Assembly: GCA_027559495.1 (NCBI GenBank)
Contig: JAMXSV010000002.1
Span: 1 to 64,000, forward strand
Direction: 5' to 3'
DNA length: 64,000 bases
From: Aurifilum marmelostoma
Taxonomy: Eukaryota > Ascomycota > Sordariomycetes > Diaporthales > Cryphonectriaceae
Positions 1-10,653 of this stretch are shown here, in pieces. The notes under the pieces were generated by a model. The model was not told the DNA's origin, ran no database searches, and saw nothing but the letters and a program-made list of their open reading frames with translations. Position numbers and translations under genes: made by a program. Position 1 is the first letter of the stretch. Every line of letters begins with the position of its first letter.

Positions 1-1730
1 CTAGGAACGCTATACGACGCGCTACACGATACGCACGCTACGCTATACCTATAGAGTAGCTTTTTAGCTGCTTGCAGGTGGAAAGTTCCTCATTTTTCTT
101 CTATTACTCCCTAAGCTAGAATATTTATAGTAATAGACCCCTAATTGGGTGCATACCCCTTAGCCAGGCCTTTTACAACTTGCATTATTTATTAGGACTT
201 GTATAGTTCTGTATTTAAGAATTTAGCATTTTAATATTGCTCTTGCTAGTATAAACTTAATTAGTACTTAAGGATCTTCGGATTACTATAGTGCTTATTA
301 TATTATTATATTTAATATATATTTATTATTAGTTATAAGCTATATAAAGTAGTGCTATAAAGGAAATTTCCTTAGGTTTTGCTTATCCTTAGATTTCTAA
401 TCTATAGGGTTAGTAGAATAATCTAATTATTTGTTTTCTGTAGAAGCCCTGCTTCTAATAGCGAGTTATCGTCGTTCCTTAGGTTTCTAGAAGAACTATC
501 CTAAATCTTCTTTCTCTAAGAGGTATAATATATAATTATTATTATAATATATAGTTTAACTAAGTAATTTATAATTAATAAAGTTTATTGCTTACTCTAT
601 TAGAATATTCTTATTTAGTTAGTGAGGTTTCTATTAAGTAGTAATATTGAGCTATTATTCTTCTTAAGTAGATTGCTATTGCTTTCTTTATAGTTATTAA
701 TAGTTTTGTGCAAAGTATTTTAATTTCCTATAGTTATAGCATTCTTAATTATTACTATAGATTAGTTATTTGCTATATTAATTTATAATATTAAGCTCTA
801 TAGGGCTAGCATATATGCTACTACTATAAGCTATGCTCTAGTATTAGGATTAATTCCCTTAATTTTATATCTTCCTACTAGTATTAGCTTAGAATTTCTA
901 TAATAGATTTCTTTTCTTCTTCTTTATATATTATTTATAAAGGCAATTATTAATGCAAATTGCTATATTAGAGAATATAGCAAAGTTCTTTAGCTAATTT
1001 TATTTAGAAATTTTATTTTTAACTTTATTCTTAAGTCTTTAGTAGTAGTATTCTATAAAATTCTTATTTTTCTATAAAAGTTATATTGCAAATTATTTAA
1101 ACTAGACTATATATATAGAGGCTAATTTAGTTTATTGCAGAGTTATAAGTTATTAAGCTATAGTTCTTTCTTTATTAAGGTTTTTAAAGGTCTCCTTAAG
1201 AACTTTTTTGAATCTGCTAAAGGATTAAAATATTTTTTTAGTAGTATTCTTCTTAAGGCTAGAGCAAGTAATATTTTCTAAGTAGTCTCTAAGAAAGGGC
1301 TTATATTAGATAAGAGCATTTTCTTTAAGATAAGTTCTAGCAAAGATAACTTTCTTAGGTTCTATAGTAAATTAGAAGGCATAGTATAAGAAGTATGCTT
1401 TGCACTAGATAAGGAATTCTTAAAGCATTTTCTAGTTTTTATCGAATATAATAGGCTTATCTATCTTATAGTTTTTAGTAATAGCGCTAATATTTCTAAT
1501 TTATCTTTAAGTAAGGAGCTAAGCTTGCTAGAATTAAATTATAACTTCCTGCTAGTACTAGTAGGTATATAATTCTTTAATGCGCTGCGTAAGGAGCTAA
1601 ACTTAGTTTATAAGTTCGTTAGTGGTAGCGGCCCTGCTGCTAGAGGAGGATAGAGTTTTTAGGGCTATTATATTTCTGTATTGCTTAAGGTAGAGTATAT
1701 TAAGTTATGCTTAAATAAGAGTTATTAAAA
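1..1730 (-). mobile_element. 5' internal (gag) part of an older Ty3/gypsy element, RIP-degraded, cut by the window edge
   Basis: From about 322 to 1730 this stretch aligns base by base with 7945-9319 of the complete element to its right, including the shared block beginning 'aagctatata' at 341 and 7965. It therefore holds the gag-side internal region of a second copy in the same (minus) orientation. Minus-strand translation around 1100-1200 gives a gag-like stretch corresponding to 8736-8921 but with several stops. The sequence is very AT-rich with TAG/TAA replacing CAG/CAA, as expected for RIP. Positions 1-321 do not match the other copy, so they may be another insertion or a diverged part; 228-300 resembles 23686-23748. 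Confidence 0.75.
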
Positions 1731-2226
1731 TATAATAAGCATTGCTATAATTAAGATATATAATAAGTATATAAAAGGTTTATATTAAGCAAGTATAGTA
1801 TTAAATATAATTTAAAGAATATAGAAGTAGTTTTAAAGTTCTCTGCAGTATATTACTAGTAGTAAAGCTATTACTTATATTAGAAATAATACTTAGATTA
1901 ATAACTAAAGAGCTATATATAAGTATTCTATCTAATTAATAATAACTATATTCTTATATATTCCCGCTCTTTAGTTTCTATTAGTAATATTAGTGTTTAG
2001 ATTATTTGGATTATTAGTAATTCTGATAATCCGGCTTACTCAGCTTACTACTAATCCTTATAATCTATTCTTGTAACTCTAACTCTTGGTTACGTAATCC
2101 TAGCTTTCTAGTCTGCACTAGAGTGTTGAATCCCTAGCTCCTATGGGTCTAATTCGGGGGTCTGTAGGGTCCGTTCTGGGTAGCTATTGTGCTGTACCAT
2201 TTCTTGTGACCTGCATATTGGATAGG
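1731..2226 (-). repeat. 5' LTR of the older gypsy copy, interrupted near its end (continues at 9788-9795)
   Basis: It begins with a degraded form of the LTR start (TATAATAAGC here, TGTTATAAGC in the intact copy) after the same flank 'gttattaaaat' seen left of the right-hand LTR. Its body aligns with the 463-bp LTRs, although the tail (about 2060-2226) has diverged strongly. The expected terminal TCATAACA is missing at 2226 and is found at 9788-9795, just beyond the inserted element. The LTR was therefore split by the insertion; its full length would be about 504 bp. Confidence 0.7.
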
Positions 2227-2689
2227 TGTTATGAGCACTGCTATAACCGGGGTATACAATAAGTACATAAAAGGGTTTATATTAGGCAAGAACGATATTA
2301 AAGTATAATCTAAAGAATACGGAAATAACTTTCAAAGTCTTCTGCAGTATATTACTAGCGGTAGAGCTATTACTTATATTAAAGGTAATATTTAGATTAA
2401 CAACTAAAGAGCTATATACTAAATCTATCTAATAGTAGCAAATGTATCCCTTATATAACTAGTCTTCGAATGTGGCTAACTTGGATAGCAATATATTCGA
2501 ATTATCTAGATATTTTTAGATAGTATATATTTAAAGCTATCTATCCTAATTAGTTCTTATTCTAACCCTAACCCTGGGTTATATAATCCTAGCATAGCTC
2601 TATAGGTAAGTATTAAACTTTTCCTATACTAAGAGTTTTATTCTAGATAGCCCTAGTATACTATATTATAATAATTGCGGGTTATAATA
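2227..2689 (-). repeat. 3' LTR of the complete gypsy element
   Basis: 463 bp, the same length as the LTR at 9320-9782. It starts TGTTATGAGC and ends in a mutated GTTATAATA where the partner has GTCATAACA. Differences from the partner are mostly C:G to T:A, so they look RIP-driven. A CCCTAACCCT-like motif inside is part of the LTR. Confidence 0.88.
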
Positions 2690-2883
2690 TTATTTCCCTT
2701 TTATTAATTATTATCCTAAATAATCTTCTATAAATTTCTTGCATATTGTCTTATTGCTAGATTATGCCTTCCTAATTTGTTATATTGAATAGAGTTAATA
2801 AACCTTATTTTTCAAGTTCTTATGCTAAGAAAATAAAATAGAAGAATTCCCTTCTTTTAATTATTCTTTAAAACGCTATTACT

Positions 2884-3423
2884 ATGCCTTTTTATTCTTT
2901 TTGCAAGGGTTATAGCATTTTATTTTGTTAAGCCTCCCCTAATAATTCTTCCTGCTACTTAGAATATATTCGCCTTGGGCGTTCTCGATATAACGTCTAG
3001 GGCCTTAGCGCTTTAGAGATTCGATAGATTAGAGTTTAATATTAATGTCTAGAGGAGCAGTTAAAGGGTGCTGAGGGCTAGCTTCGCGACGCCGCTGTAA
3101 AGGTTAAGCGCCTGCGGAAACAAAAGCATATATGGTTTGAGAAGATAATGCGCGCAGTTCGTCGTGGCCTTGATAGCGTAGAGGCATTAGAATATATAGA
3201 AGCTAAGGAGGAGCATTACTGCGCTTCTAAGATGGTCCAAGAGGTAGTTTCCGAAGAATCTGCTGCTTCTACTAAGGTTCCTGATTTTAAGGGATTTAAT
3301 TAGAACTCTATAGATATAGGGAATGCTATAGTAGACTAGTTAGGTTTTCTAGCTAAGGGGTTGCCTGCTATAGCCTCTAGTTCTTATTCTAGGATAGAGA
3401 GATCTGCTAAAGAGGTCCTCTAA
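2884..3423 (+). pseudogene. Antisense ORF inside the gypsy element: Cys-containing head plus charged coiled-coil-like body
   Basis: Reading from ATG 2884 in one frame to TAA 3421-3423 gives about 180 codons interrupted by a few TAG/TAA stops of RIP type. The first third contains spaced cysteines and ends near an 'RLGRS' motif. The middle is a charged helical stretch (VKRLRKQKHIWFEKIMRAV), then an acidic tail. It lies between the integrase C-terminus and the 3' LTR on the strand opposite to gag-pol. The part at about 2990-3300 is visibly less AT-rich than its surroundings. I recall similar cysteine-plus-coil proteins annotated in Aspergillus genomes but cannot name the family. It may be an extra antisense gene carried by this lineage. 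Confidence 0.5.
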
Positions 3424-3849
3424 ATTTTAGCTCTATTAGTTGCTATCCTAAGCTTTAAATTAATTAGTATATCCTTAATTATTTATATCCCTTAACTAAT
3501 ATAGTATTCTATTTAGTATTTTCCTTTAGCTAGTAGCGTTTTCCTGCTAATTAGTAAAGTGTAGATTAGTAGATTATATTCCTAGTTATATTTCTGCTTA
3601 ACTAGTCTAGTTTCTAGCATATTAGTAGTTTATTTATCTAGTCTAGATTCTAATTGCTTATCTTTATAACTAGTTTGTCTAGTAGTTTTGAAGTACTTAT
3701 TATGCATAAGCTAAGTTTCCTTTGGGTTCTTATATATTTTTGCTTGCTAAGTAGCCTTTCTACTTAATATAGTATTCTAAGTTATACTAAAGACCTTTAT
3801 ATCTTAAAACCCTTCCTACTTTATATTCTAGCTTATTATTCTTAGCTTT

Positions 3850-4700
3850 AATATTATTATTTATAGGTATTTCTTATATTGCTAGTTCTAGGAGTAAAAT
3901 ATAGAATACTAGGTATATTCTTATTTCTGCTAGCAGCACAAGCTTATAGTTAACTAGGGAGATTTTTCTTAAGATTTTAAAGGATCCGATTTTTTTATAA
4001 TTGAGTTTGTTATTTAGTTAGGTAGTCTTTATATTTTTTTGTTTTAAGTAGACTTTATCTCCCTCTTATAGGATTAGTCCCTTAATTCTCTTAGAGTTAG
4101 CATATTTAGTCATTTATTCTTATATAAATTGGAGTTCTTGCTAAATATTTTCCTAAATCTTCTTAATGCGCTATATTTATTTTTCTGCTGCTTTTGCATT
4201 TGCCCCTAGCAATGCTTTATAATATGCTATTAGGTTATATTTATAGAGTATATAGAATAGTAAGGTCTTTATTGTGCTTATATTTGCGCTATTATATGCG
4301 AATTGCGCTAATAGTAATAGTTTAATCTAGTTATTCTATTTCTAATTAATATAGTATTTAAGGTATTATTTAATAATTTAGTTTATTTATTCTATTTGCT
4401 TATCTATTTATAGATAATAGGCTATTAATATTTTATAGTATGCTTTAAGTTGCTTTATAAGTAATATCTAGAAGTATAATATAAATTTTCTATCTTTATC
4501 TAAGATAATCTCTTCTAGCATGCTATAGTTAGCGATAATTATTCTAAGGAATATATATGCAAGTTCTTCTGCTATACTGCTTTCCTTATAGGGAAGAAAG
4601 TAAGCATACTTACTTAGTCTGCAAACTACTACTAGGATGCTATTATATTGCACTTTAGTTAAGGGTTCTTATAAGATAGGTAGCTTAGTAATAAAGTCTA
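3850..4700 (-). pseudogene. Gypsy integrase remnant (core and C-terminal domain)
   Basis: The open stretch 4468-4653 reads as an integrase core: 'ILVVVCRLSKYAYFLPYKES' fits the family pattern after the first catalytic Asp, and the Asp-rich 'ILDKDRKF' follows. At 3900-4100 the minus strand gives the C-terminal region (EGDKVYL, KIGSFKILRKI, then a stretch matching the family's P-V-F-H-x-S-L-L). Stops between the pieces are TAG/TAA of RIP type. The family inserts retroelement DNA into the host genome; this copy is dead. Confidence 0.8.
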
Positions 4701-5089
4701 GATTAATTAATTGCTAAATAGTTATAGGTACTAGTAAGGGTTGCAGCAGTTTATAAGGCTTATATCTTTCTGCCTTATTTTTCTTGCAACTATTGCATTT
4801 CTAAATAATTTCCTTAATTTGTATTCTAAGGCCTAGTAGATTCTAATATTGCTTAATTTATTTGTAGGTAGCCCTAACTCCTTAGTGCCTATATGCTAAT
4901 GCGCTATGTATATCTCTAATATATTTTTCTTATTCCTATAGAGTCATTTTTTCTAGTTTCTTGCCCTAGTATATGATCCTAAGTATTAAGTTGATTTCTC
5001 ATTTTTATATAAGATTTCCTTCCTTATTCTAATCGAAGAATATTTACTTCTTAATTTCTAATGCTAGTATATAATCCGATTATTGACTA

Positions 5090-6250
5090 AGAGCATTTGC
5101 TCTAGTGTTTTCTTTTCCTTAAATATAGCTAATTTTGATATTAAATTGTAAAAGGAATTCTGCTTATTATACTTATTGCTTATTTAGAACTTTGGTTATT
5201 ATAAATAATATAAGGTTCTTATAATTAGTAAGTACTTTGATTAGGTATTTTGCTCTAATAAGGTAGTATTGCTATTTCTAGAATATATATACTATAGCTA
5301 TAAGTTCCTTATCTAGGGTTCTATATTATAGTTCTAGACTATTTAGCTTTTTTAAGAAGTTAGCGATAAGGTATAGTTTATTCTAATTATTTTGTTAGAT
5401 AAGTTCTCTGCTAAGTGCATAGTCTAATGCATTAATTGCTACTTCGAATTCTTAGCTAGGGTCAGCTTTTTTTAAAATAGGTTCTTATATAATTTATTCC
5501 TTAATGGCATCGAAGGCTTGCTACTCCTTTCTTATCTAATAGAAAGATTTGTTTTTTTTTATAAGCTTTATTATAGGTTATACAATCTTCGAGTACTATT
5601 AGATGAATTATTAGTAGAAGTTAGTATATTTAAGGAATACTCTAATATCTATAATATTCTTAGGTATTAGCTAATTCCTAATTGCTTCTATCTTATCTTT
5701 TTGTATATATATGCATCTAGGCTTAATTATATATTTAAGGTAGTTAATCTTCTAAATATAGAAGTAGCTCTTTTTTGGTTTAATAAGGAGTTTAGCATCT
5801 TAGAGAGTCTATAGCACTTTTTATATATACTGCTTATAAGTTGCTAAGTTTAAGAAGTAAATAAGGATATTATTAAGGTAGGCAATAATATAAATATCTA
5901 GGTGCTTTCTAAGTACCTAATTAATTATTTCCTAAAAAGATGCAGGTGCATTAGTTAATCTAAATAGTATAACTAAGTATTTATAGTGCCTATATCTTAT
6001 GCGAAATGCTATTTTCTACTCTTTGCCTGCTTTTATTCTGATAAGGTTATATGCTCCTTTAAGGTCTAGTGCTATAAACTATTATGCGCCTTATAGTCGA
6101 TCTTATAATTCCTTAATAAGTAGTAATAGGTACTGATTCTTAATTATAATATTATTAAGCTATCTATAGTCTATATAGAGTTGTAGTTTGCTGTTTTTCT
6201 TTAATATGAATAGGATTGGGTATTCTGCTAGTAATTGTAATGGTTATATA
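5090..6250 (-). pseudogene. Gypsy reverse transcriptase and RNase H remnant
   Basis: Minus-strand translation near 5850-6200 gives a reverse transcriptase: 'LQLYIDYR', 'ALDLKGAYNLIRI', and the catalytic box reading YLNNILIYF, where Y-x-D-D is expected (Asp to Asn is a one-base change of RIP type). About 500 bp downstream (5090-5330) RNase H follows, with 'LDKELIAIVY' and ending 'GKENTRANALSQ', one residue off the usual ADALS signature. Stops are nearly all where Gln or Trp is expected. Confidence 0.85.
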
Positions 6251-8699
6251 TAATCTTTCTTTAGGTTTTCGTTGAGGTACTCCCTAAGTGCTTCGAGTTG
6301 TGCTTTATCTAGTCTATAGATAGGGAAGAACTTAGGCTAAGTTCCTTCCTTAAGTAGGATTTTATAGTTATATAGACTATATTCTAGTAGTCTTATAACT
6401 AATTCTTCTTAGAATAGTTTTATAAACTTATAGTACTCTTCTAGTATGCTAGTAAGTGTTAGGATTAGTCTTTCCTCTATTTCTGCTTCCTAGAGGAATA
6501 GTAGATACTATTGAGCGTTTTATTGCAATTATTTATTATTTTTGCTCTATATTAGACTAAGTCTTTTTAACTAGTCTTCGTTTACTTATATTTTCAACCC
6601 GTACTTAACCTGCATTTATAGATTTAAGGCGTTTATAGTTTTTCTCTATAAGCTATTAGTCCCTGCTAATTTAGAGATATATAATAAGTGCTTATTTAAG
6701 CGCCTATCTTAGCTATCCTTAGTAACTAAGTCTTATTCTGCGCCTTTAATTGCAACTATCCTATTGGGTACAGCTTATTCCTAAGAGATCTAGCTAATAG
6801 TCCAATCAATTTAAGGATTATGCTCCTTAAGCTATAGAAGTTTTAATATTATATTATAGTATATTATATCTATAATATTAAAAAAAACAAATATCGTATA
6901 TTCTTAGTTTAAGATAGATAGATAATTAGTCTTCTTATCGATTATTCTTTAATTATATGCAATAGGTTGTTCTTCTATAGTATTAAGTATGTAGGGCTTC
7001 TCTTTCCATTGCTATAGTATTTTTGCCATATTGATAATGCAAGGGGATATATAATTCCCTTATGCGCTGCTATCTAATAGCGCGCTATAATATCAGTTAT
7101 CAATATTTATATTAAGCTATATATATGCATAGCTTCCTTTTGCTATTATGCATAGGGACCTTATAATTCTGATTAACTATTATCCCTTTATAAGCAATCT
7201 TTTCCTTTTAGGGCTTTTTTGGCTGCTTGCTAAGCTAGTGCCTTAGCTTATTATTATGCGTACTTATAATGCTTCTTATTACATTGCTATATATGCTAAG
7301 CGTATGCCTTATTCTGTATATAGATAGTGCATTATTCTACTAGATATTGCTACTATTTGCATTTTTTATCTATATAAAGCTAAAGGCAATCTTTTAGTAG
7401 TCCGATAAATGCATTATAGTATTTCTTCTCTAGTACTTCCCTAAACTATAGTTTGGATTTCTTATATGCCTAAATAAGTTATTCTTCCTCTCTAATTAGG
7501 AATTATTTGTATTTAATCTTTTCCTCAAAATAGGTTTAATAGCTATAATAGGTATATAAGATCTATGCTAATTAGTAGTATCTAAGATAGAATGCATTAA
7601 TCCTAGAATCCTCTAATTTATCTGCTTTATAATTCTGAAGTAGAATGCTTCTAAAGAGGGCTTTTAGAGGTATTCTGTATATAAGGTGTTCTATTTAAAT
7701 ATTAATATCCCAGTGGTTAGAACTGAGGCTGCTGTATTAGGTAGTTAGAACTAATTCCTCTAAGTTATCTATATATTATTGCATAATAGGTTTGAGTAGG
7801 ATATTAGGCTATCTATTCTGGAGAGTTTCTTCTTTAAGAATAAGTATCTCTATAGTATATTCTCCTATAGGGGCTAGAGTAAAGTCTGCATTTTCTAAGT
7901 CATTATCGCGCTTATTGTAAGCTAGGGATACTATAGTATCCAATACATGCTTGTTGTTATCTGTAAGCTATATAAGATAGTGCTATAGGGGAAATTTTCC
8001 TAAGTCTTGTTCTTCCTTGAATCTCTAATCTATAGGGTTAGTAGAATAGTCTGATTGTTCTTCTTTAATAGAAGTCCTGCTTCTAATAGCAAGTTATTAT
8101 TATCCCTTAGGTTTTTGGGGGAACTATCCTGAACCTTTTTTCTCTAAGAGGTATAGTACGCAATTATTATTATAATATGCAGTCTAACTAAGAGATTTAT
8201 AATTAATAAAGTCTATTATTTGCTTTATTAAGATATTTTTATTTAGATAATTGGGTTTCTATTAAGTAGCGATATTAAGCTATTATTCCTTTTAGATAGA
8301 TTGCTATTATTTCCTTTATAGTTGTTGATATTTCTATATAAAGTATCTAGGCTTCCTACAATTAAAGCACACCCTATTGCCTTTGCCTTAAATCTAGAAG
8401 TTATTGCGTTAATGCGTAGTATCTAGTTCTATTAGGCTAGCATATATACTACTGCTTTATGCTATATTTATATAATTCTATTATTTTCCTTAGTAGTTCT
8501 GCTAAGGCTAGTAGCATTTTCTATTATTAGCTAGGGCTCTAAACTTCTATAGTTATCTATTATCTTTGCAGTTTTTCTTCTATTGTTATTCGAAGATGCA
8601 GTTATTGATTTATACTACTATTGCAATATATTCTGCTAGATTATTGGATTAGTCTATTTTATAAAGTTTATTTTTAATTCTATCCTTTAGTTCTTTATA

Positions 8700-9290
8700 A
8701 AATTAGAATATTAATGCTTTATCTTCTTAGCTAATTTATTCTATATATTGCCTAAATTTGGCTATATAATCCAAAGCAGCTTTAGTCTGCTTAAAGTCTA
8801 TAAGACTGCATTTTGCTATGCGCTTCTTATTTAGGTTGCTAAATGCATTCTTAAGTGCTTTTTTAAAACCTTTAAATAAGTTGAAGATAGCTTTAGTTTC
8901 TTTATTATGATTATTAGGCATAGTTAGGTTATTAAGGTAGTTTTGAAGGGAAGGTTTGAACTAGGCGAGAGTATTGCCTTCCAACTAAGTCCCTGCAAAG
9001 ACTGCCTTCTCTCCCTTATCTGTAAACTAGGCTAGATAGTAGAGGAAGTAGGCCTTGCACTAAGTAATAAAAGCCTAAAGAGTGCCCTTCAATTCTTTAT
9101 AAGGGATAGGCTTATCCATCTTGTAGACTCTAATCTGAGTATTGCTGGATTCTTTAAGTTCCTAAATGCAAGCCTGCAGGGCTATAATAGTTTGCTGCAG
9201 CTTAGCGCTAGTCTGGGCCCTGCCTATAGTAGAGGGGATTAGAGTCTAGGGAGATATTATATTTCTATATTGCCTAAGAAGGAGTATACT
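8700..9290 (-). pseudogene. Gypsy gag remnant
   Basis: The open stretch 8736-8921 encodes a gag-type helical segment (IAKCSLIDFKQTKAALDYI) in the position expected for gag, next to the 5' LTR. The frame is broken upstream and downstream. The same segment, with more stops, is found in the older copy around 1100-1200. Confidence 0.65.
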
Positions 9291-9319
9291 AAATTATATT
9301 TGAATAAGAGTTATTAAAA

Positions 9320-9782
9320 TGTTATAAGCACTGCTATAACTAAGATATATAATAAGTATATAAAAGAGTTTATATTAGGCAAGAATAATATTAAAGTATA
9401 ATCTAAAGAATATAGAAATAACTTTTAAAGTCTTCTATAGTATATTACTAGCAGTAGAGCTATTACTTGTATTAAAGGTAATACTTAGATTAATAACTAA
9501 AGAGCTATATACTAAATCTATCTAATAGTAGCGAATATATCCTTTATATAACTAGTCTTTGAATATAGCTAACTTGGATAGCAATATATCTAAACTATCT
9601 AGATATCTCCGGATAGCATATATCCAAAGCTATCCATCCTAGTTGGTCCTTGTCCTAACCCTAACCCTGGGTTACGTAATCCTGGCGTAGCTCCATAGGT
9701 GAGTGTTGAACTTTTCCCGTACCAAGGGTTCCGTTCCGGATGGCCCTAGTGTGCCATATCATAACGGTTGCGGGTCATAACA
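9320..9782 (-). repeat. 5' LTR of the complete gypsy element
   Basis: 463 bp, beginning TGTTATAAGC and ending GGGTCATAACA. Its last 180 bp (about 9600-9782) are much less AT-mutated than the rest of the element, and RIP fades towards the flanking single-copy DNA. It holds the same CCCTAACCCT-like motif as its partner. Confidence 0.88.
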
Positions 9783-9787
9783 ATGGG

Positions 9788-9795
9788 TCATAACA
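9788..9795 (-). repeat. Split-off last 8 bp (TCATAACA) of the older element's LTR
   Basis: Directly right of the target duplication ATGGG lies TCATAACA, the terminal sequence of this LTR family. It supplies the end missing from the LTR at 1731-2226, showing that the newer element inserted 8 bp (plus the 5-bp duplication) inside the older LTR's end. Confidence 0.65.
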
Positions 9796-10071
9796 CACTC
9801 TAAGACAATAGCACGAGTATCTTTATTAACATAAAATACTTACTATAACGCGTTTGTTTTAGAAAAACAGACTCATGTAGCGGATATAGACATTAAGGAA
9901 TCTTACATATAATTCAAATAATAATACTTGCATATAATTATAGCTATACTGCTAATAATACATTAATTTAAACATTTAGTTCTACTCTTATCTTTCAGGA
10001 CTTATACTAGAATGCTACTACTATTATTATAAAATTTAATCTCCTTTCTAATAAATATATTACATAATATA
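9796..10071. other. AT-rich flank without a gene
   Basis: Very AT-rich single-copy-looking DNA between the retroelement nest and the first intact gene. It probably includes the 3' end of that gene's transcript. RIP leakage from the repeat may explain the composition. Confidence 0.4.
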
Positions 10072-10653
10072 CTAGTCTTGCACATCCGGACCCAGCTTCA
10101 GTATGCGACGCGCTATCTCTCTTGCTTTCTTCCTACTCTCCTCGGTCCGCACGTACCTAGAGTCAACAGTATCGTGGTAGAAGTCTCTATACCGATTCTC
10201 CCAGAAGTTGTAATTGGTGACGCCGCGCAATACTTGTTCTTCCTGTTTCCACTCTTGTAGAGGTGGGAATGGGGACCTGTCAAATAGAAGCCTGAGACCA
10301 AACCACTTATCGTACTCGGGCACGTCTTCAGGGGCCATGTCGCTGAATGACAACCACTTGCGGCTCGTAAACTTGCCCTTGGCCAGATGAACCTTGAATG
10401 TCTTAGGCTCGAAGGCATTTTCCTTGAGATTTCTGTCTTGGTAAACGCACTCATCCATAACGCGTTTCTTGAACCTGTGTATGTGACGTTTTGTGATCGA
10501 GATCTCCAGATCAAGCACATAGTCAAACTCGGTGCCCGGGCTAAGGTCAACCACTACCTCTTGCAAAGTCGTAGCTGAGTCCCCAAGGGCCCTCCATTCC
10601 ATCTCTGCGGCTATGAAGGTGTTTGTCTCAAAACCGCACACGAACTGAGTCAT
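10072..10653 (-). CDS. Hypothetical protein, 193 aa
   Basis: A single open frame with balanced codon use starts at an ATG (complement of 10651-10653) and ends at 10072. I do not recognise the family. The protein is soluble-looking, with no signal peptide or membrane segment, and has many aromatic and charged residues (for example 'YNFWENRYRDFYHD' and a basic C-terminal helix 'ESRKKAREIARRI'). It is the first intact gene beside the RIP-ruined retroelements, which makes it a candidate for RIP spill-over, but the frame is clean. An upstream exon cannot be excluded. Confidence 0.6.
   Translation of the reverse strand: MTQFVCGFETNTFIAAEMEWRALGDSATTLQEVVVDLSPGTEFDYVLDLEISITKRHIHRFKKRVMDECVYQDRNLKENAFEPKTFKVHLAKGKFTSRKWLSFSDMAPEDVPEYDKWFGLRLLFDRSPFPPLQEWKQEEQVLRGVTNYNFWENRYRDFYHDTVDSRYVRTEESRKKAREIARRILKLGPDVQD

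Larger units (their letters stand above)
2227..9782 (-). mobile_element. Complete Ty3/gypsy LTR retrotransposon, RIP-inactivated
   Basis: The element is 7556 bp, bounded by two 463-bp LTRs (2227-2689 and 9320-9782) that start TGTTAT and end ATAACA (the left end is mutated). It is flanked by the 5-bp target duplication ATAGG (2222-2226) / ATGGG (9783-9787), which differ by one G-to-A change. Coding order on the minus strand is gag (about 8700-9290), RT (about 5850-6200), RNase H (about 5090-5330), integrase core (about 4400-4700) and integrase C-terminus (about 3850-4100), which is the Ty3/gypsy order. All frames are broken by TAG/TAA stops from C-to-T changes. No full-length protein remains, so the element cannot move on its own. 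Confidence 0.9.

Noticed and set aside
1..60. CRISPR-like short repeats in the first bases ('acgctacgct')
   Set aside because: Only imperfect ACGC-type short motifs without spacers; CRISPR arrays are not expected in fungi.
7950..8300. Possible second gene at the shared block starting 'aagctatata'
   Set aside because: The same block at 341 belongs to the internal region of the gypsy family; no frame holds.
9655..9675. CCCTAACCCT-like telomere motif (also at about 2564-2583)
   Set aside because: It is present in both LTR copies at the same relative place, has only two repeat units and is part of the LTR, not a telomere.
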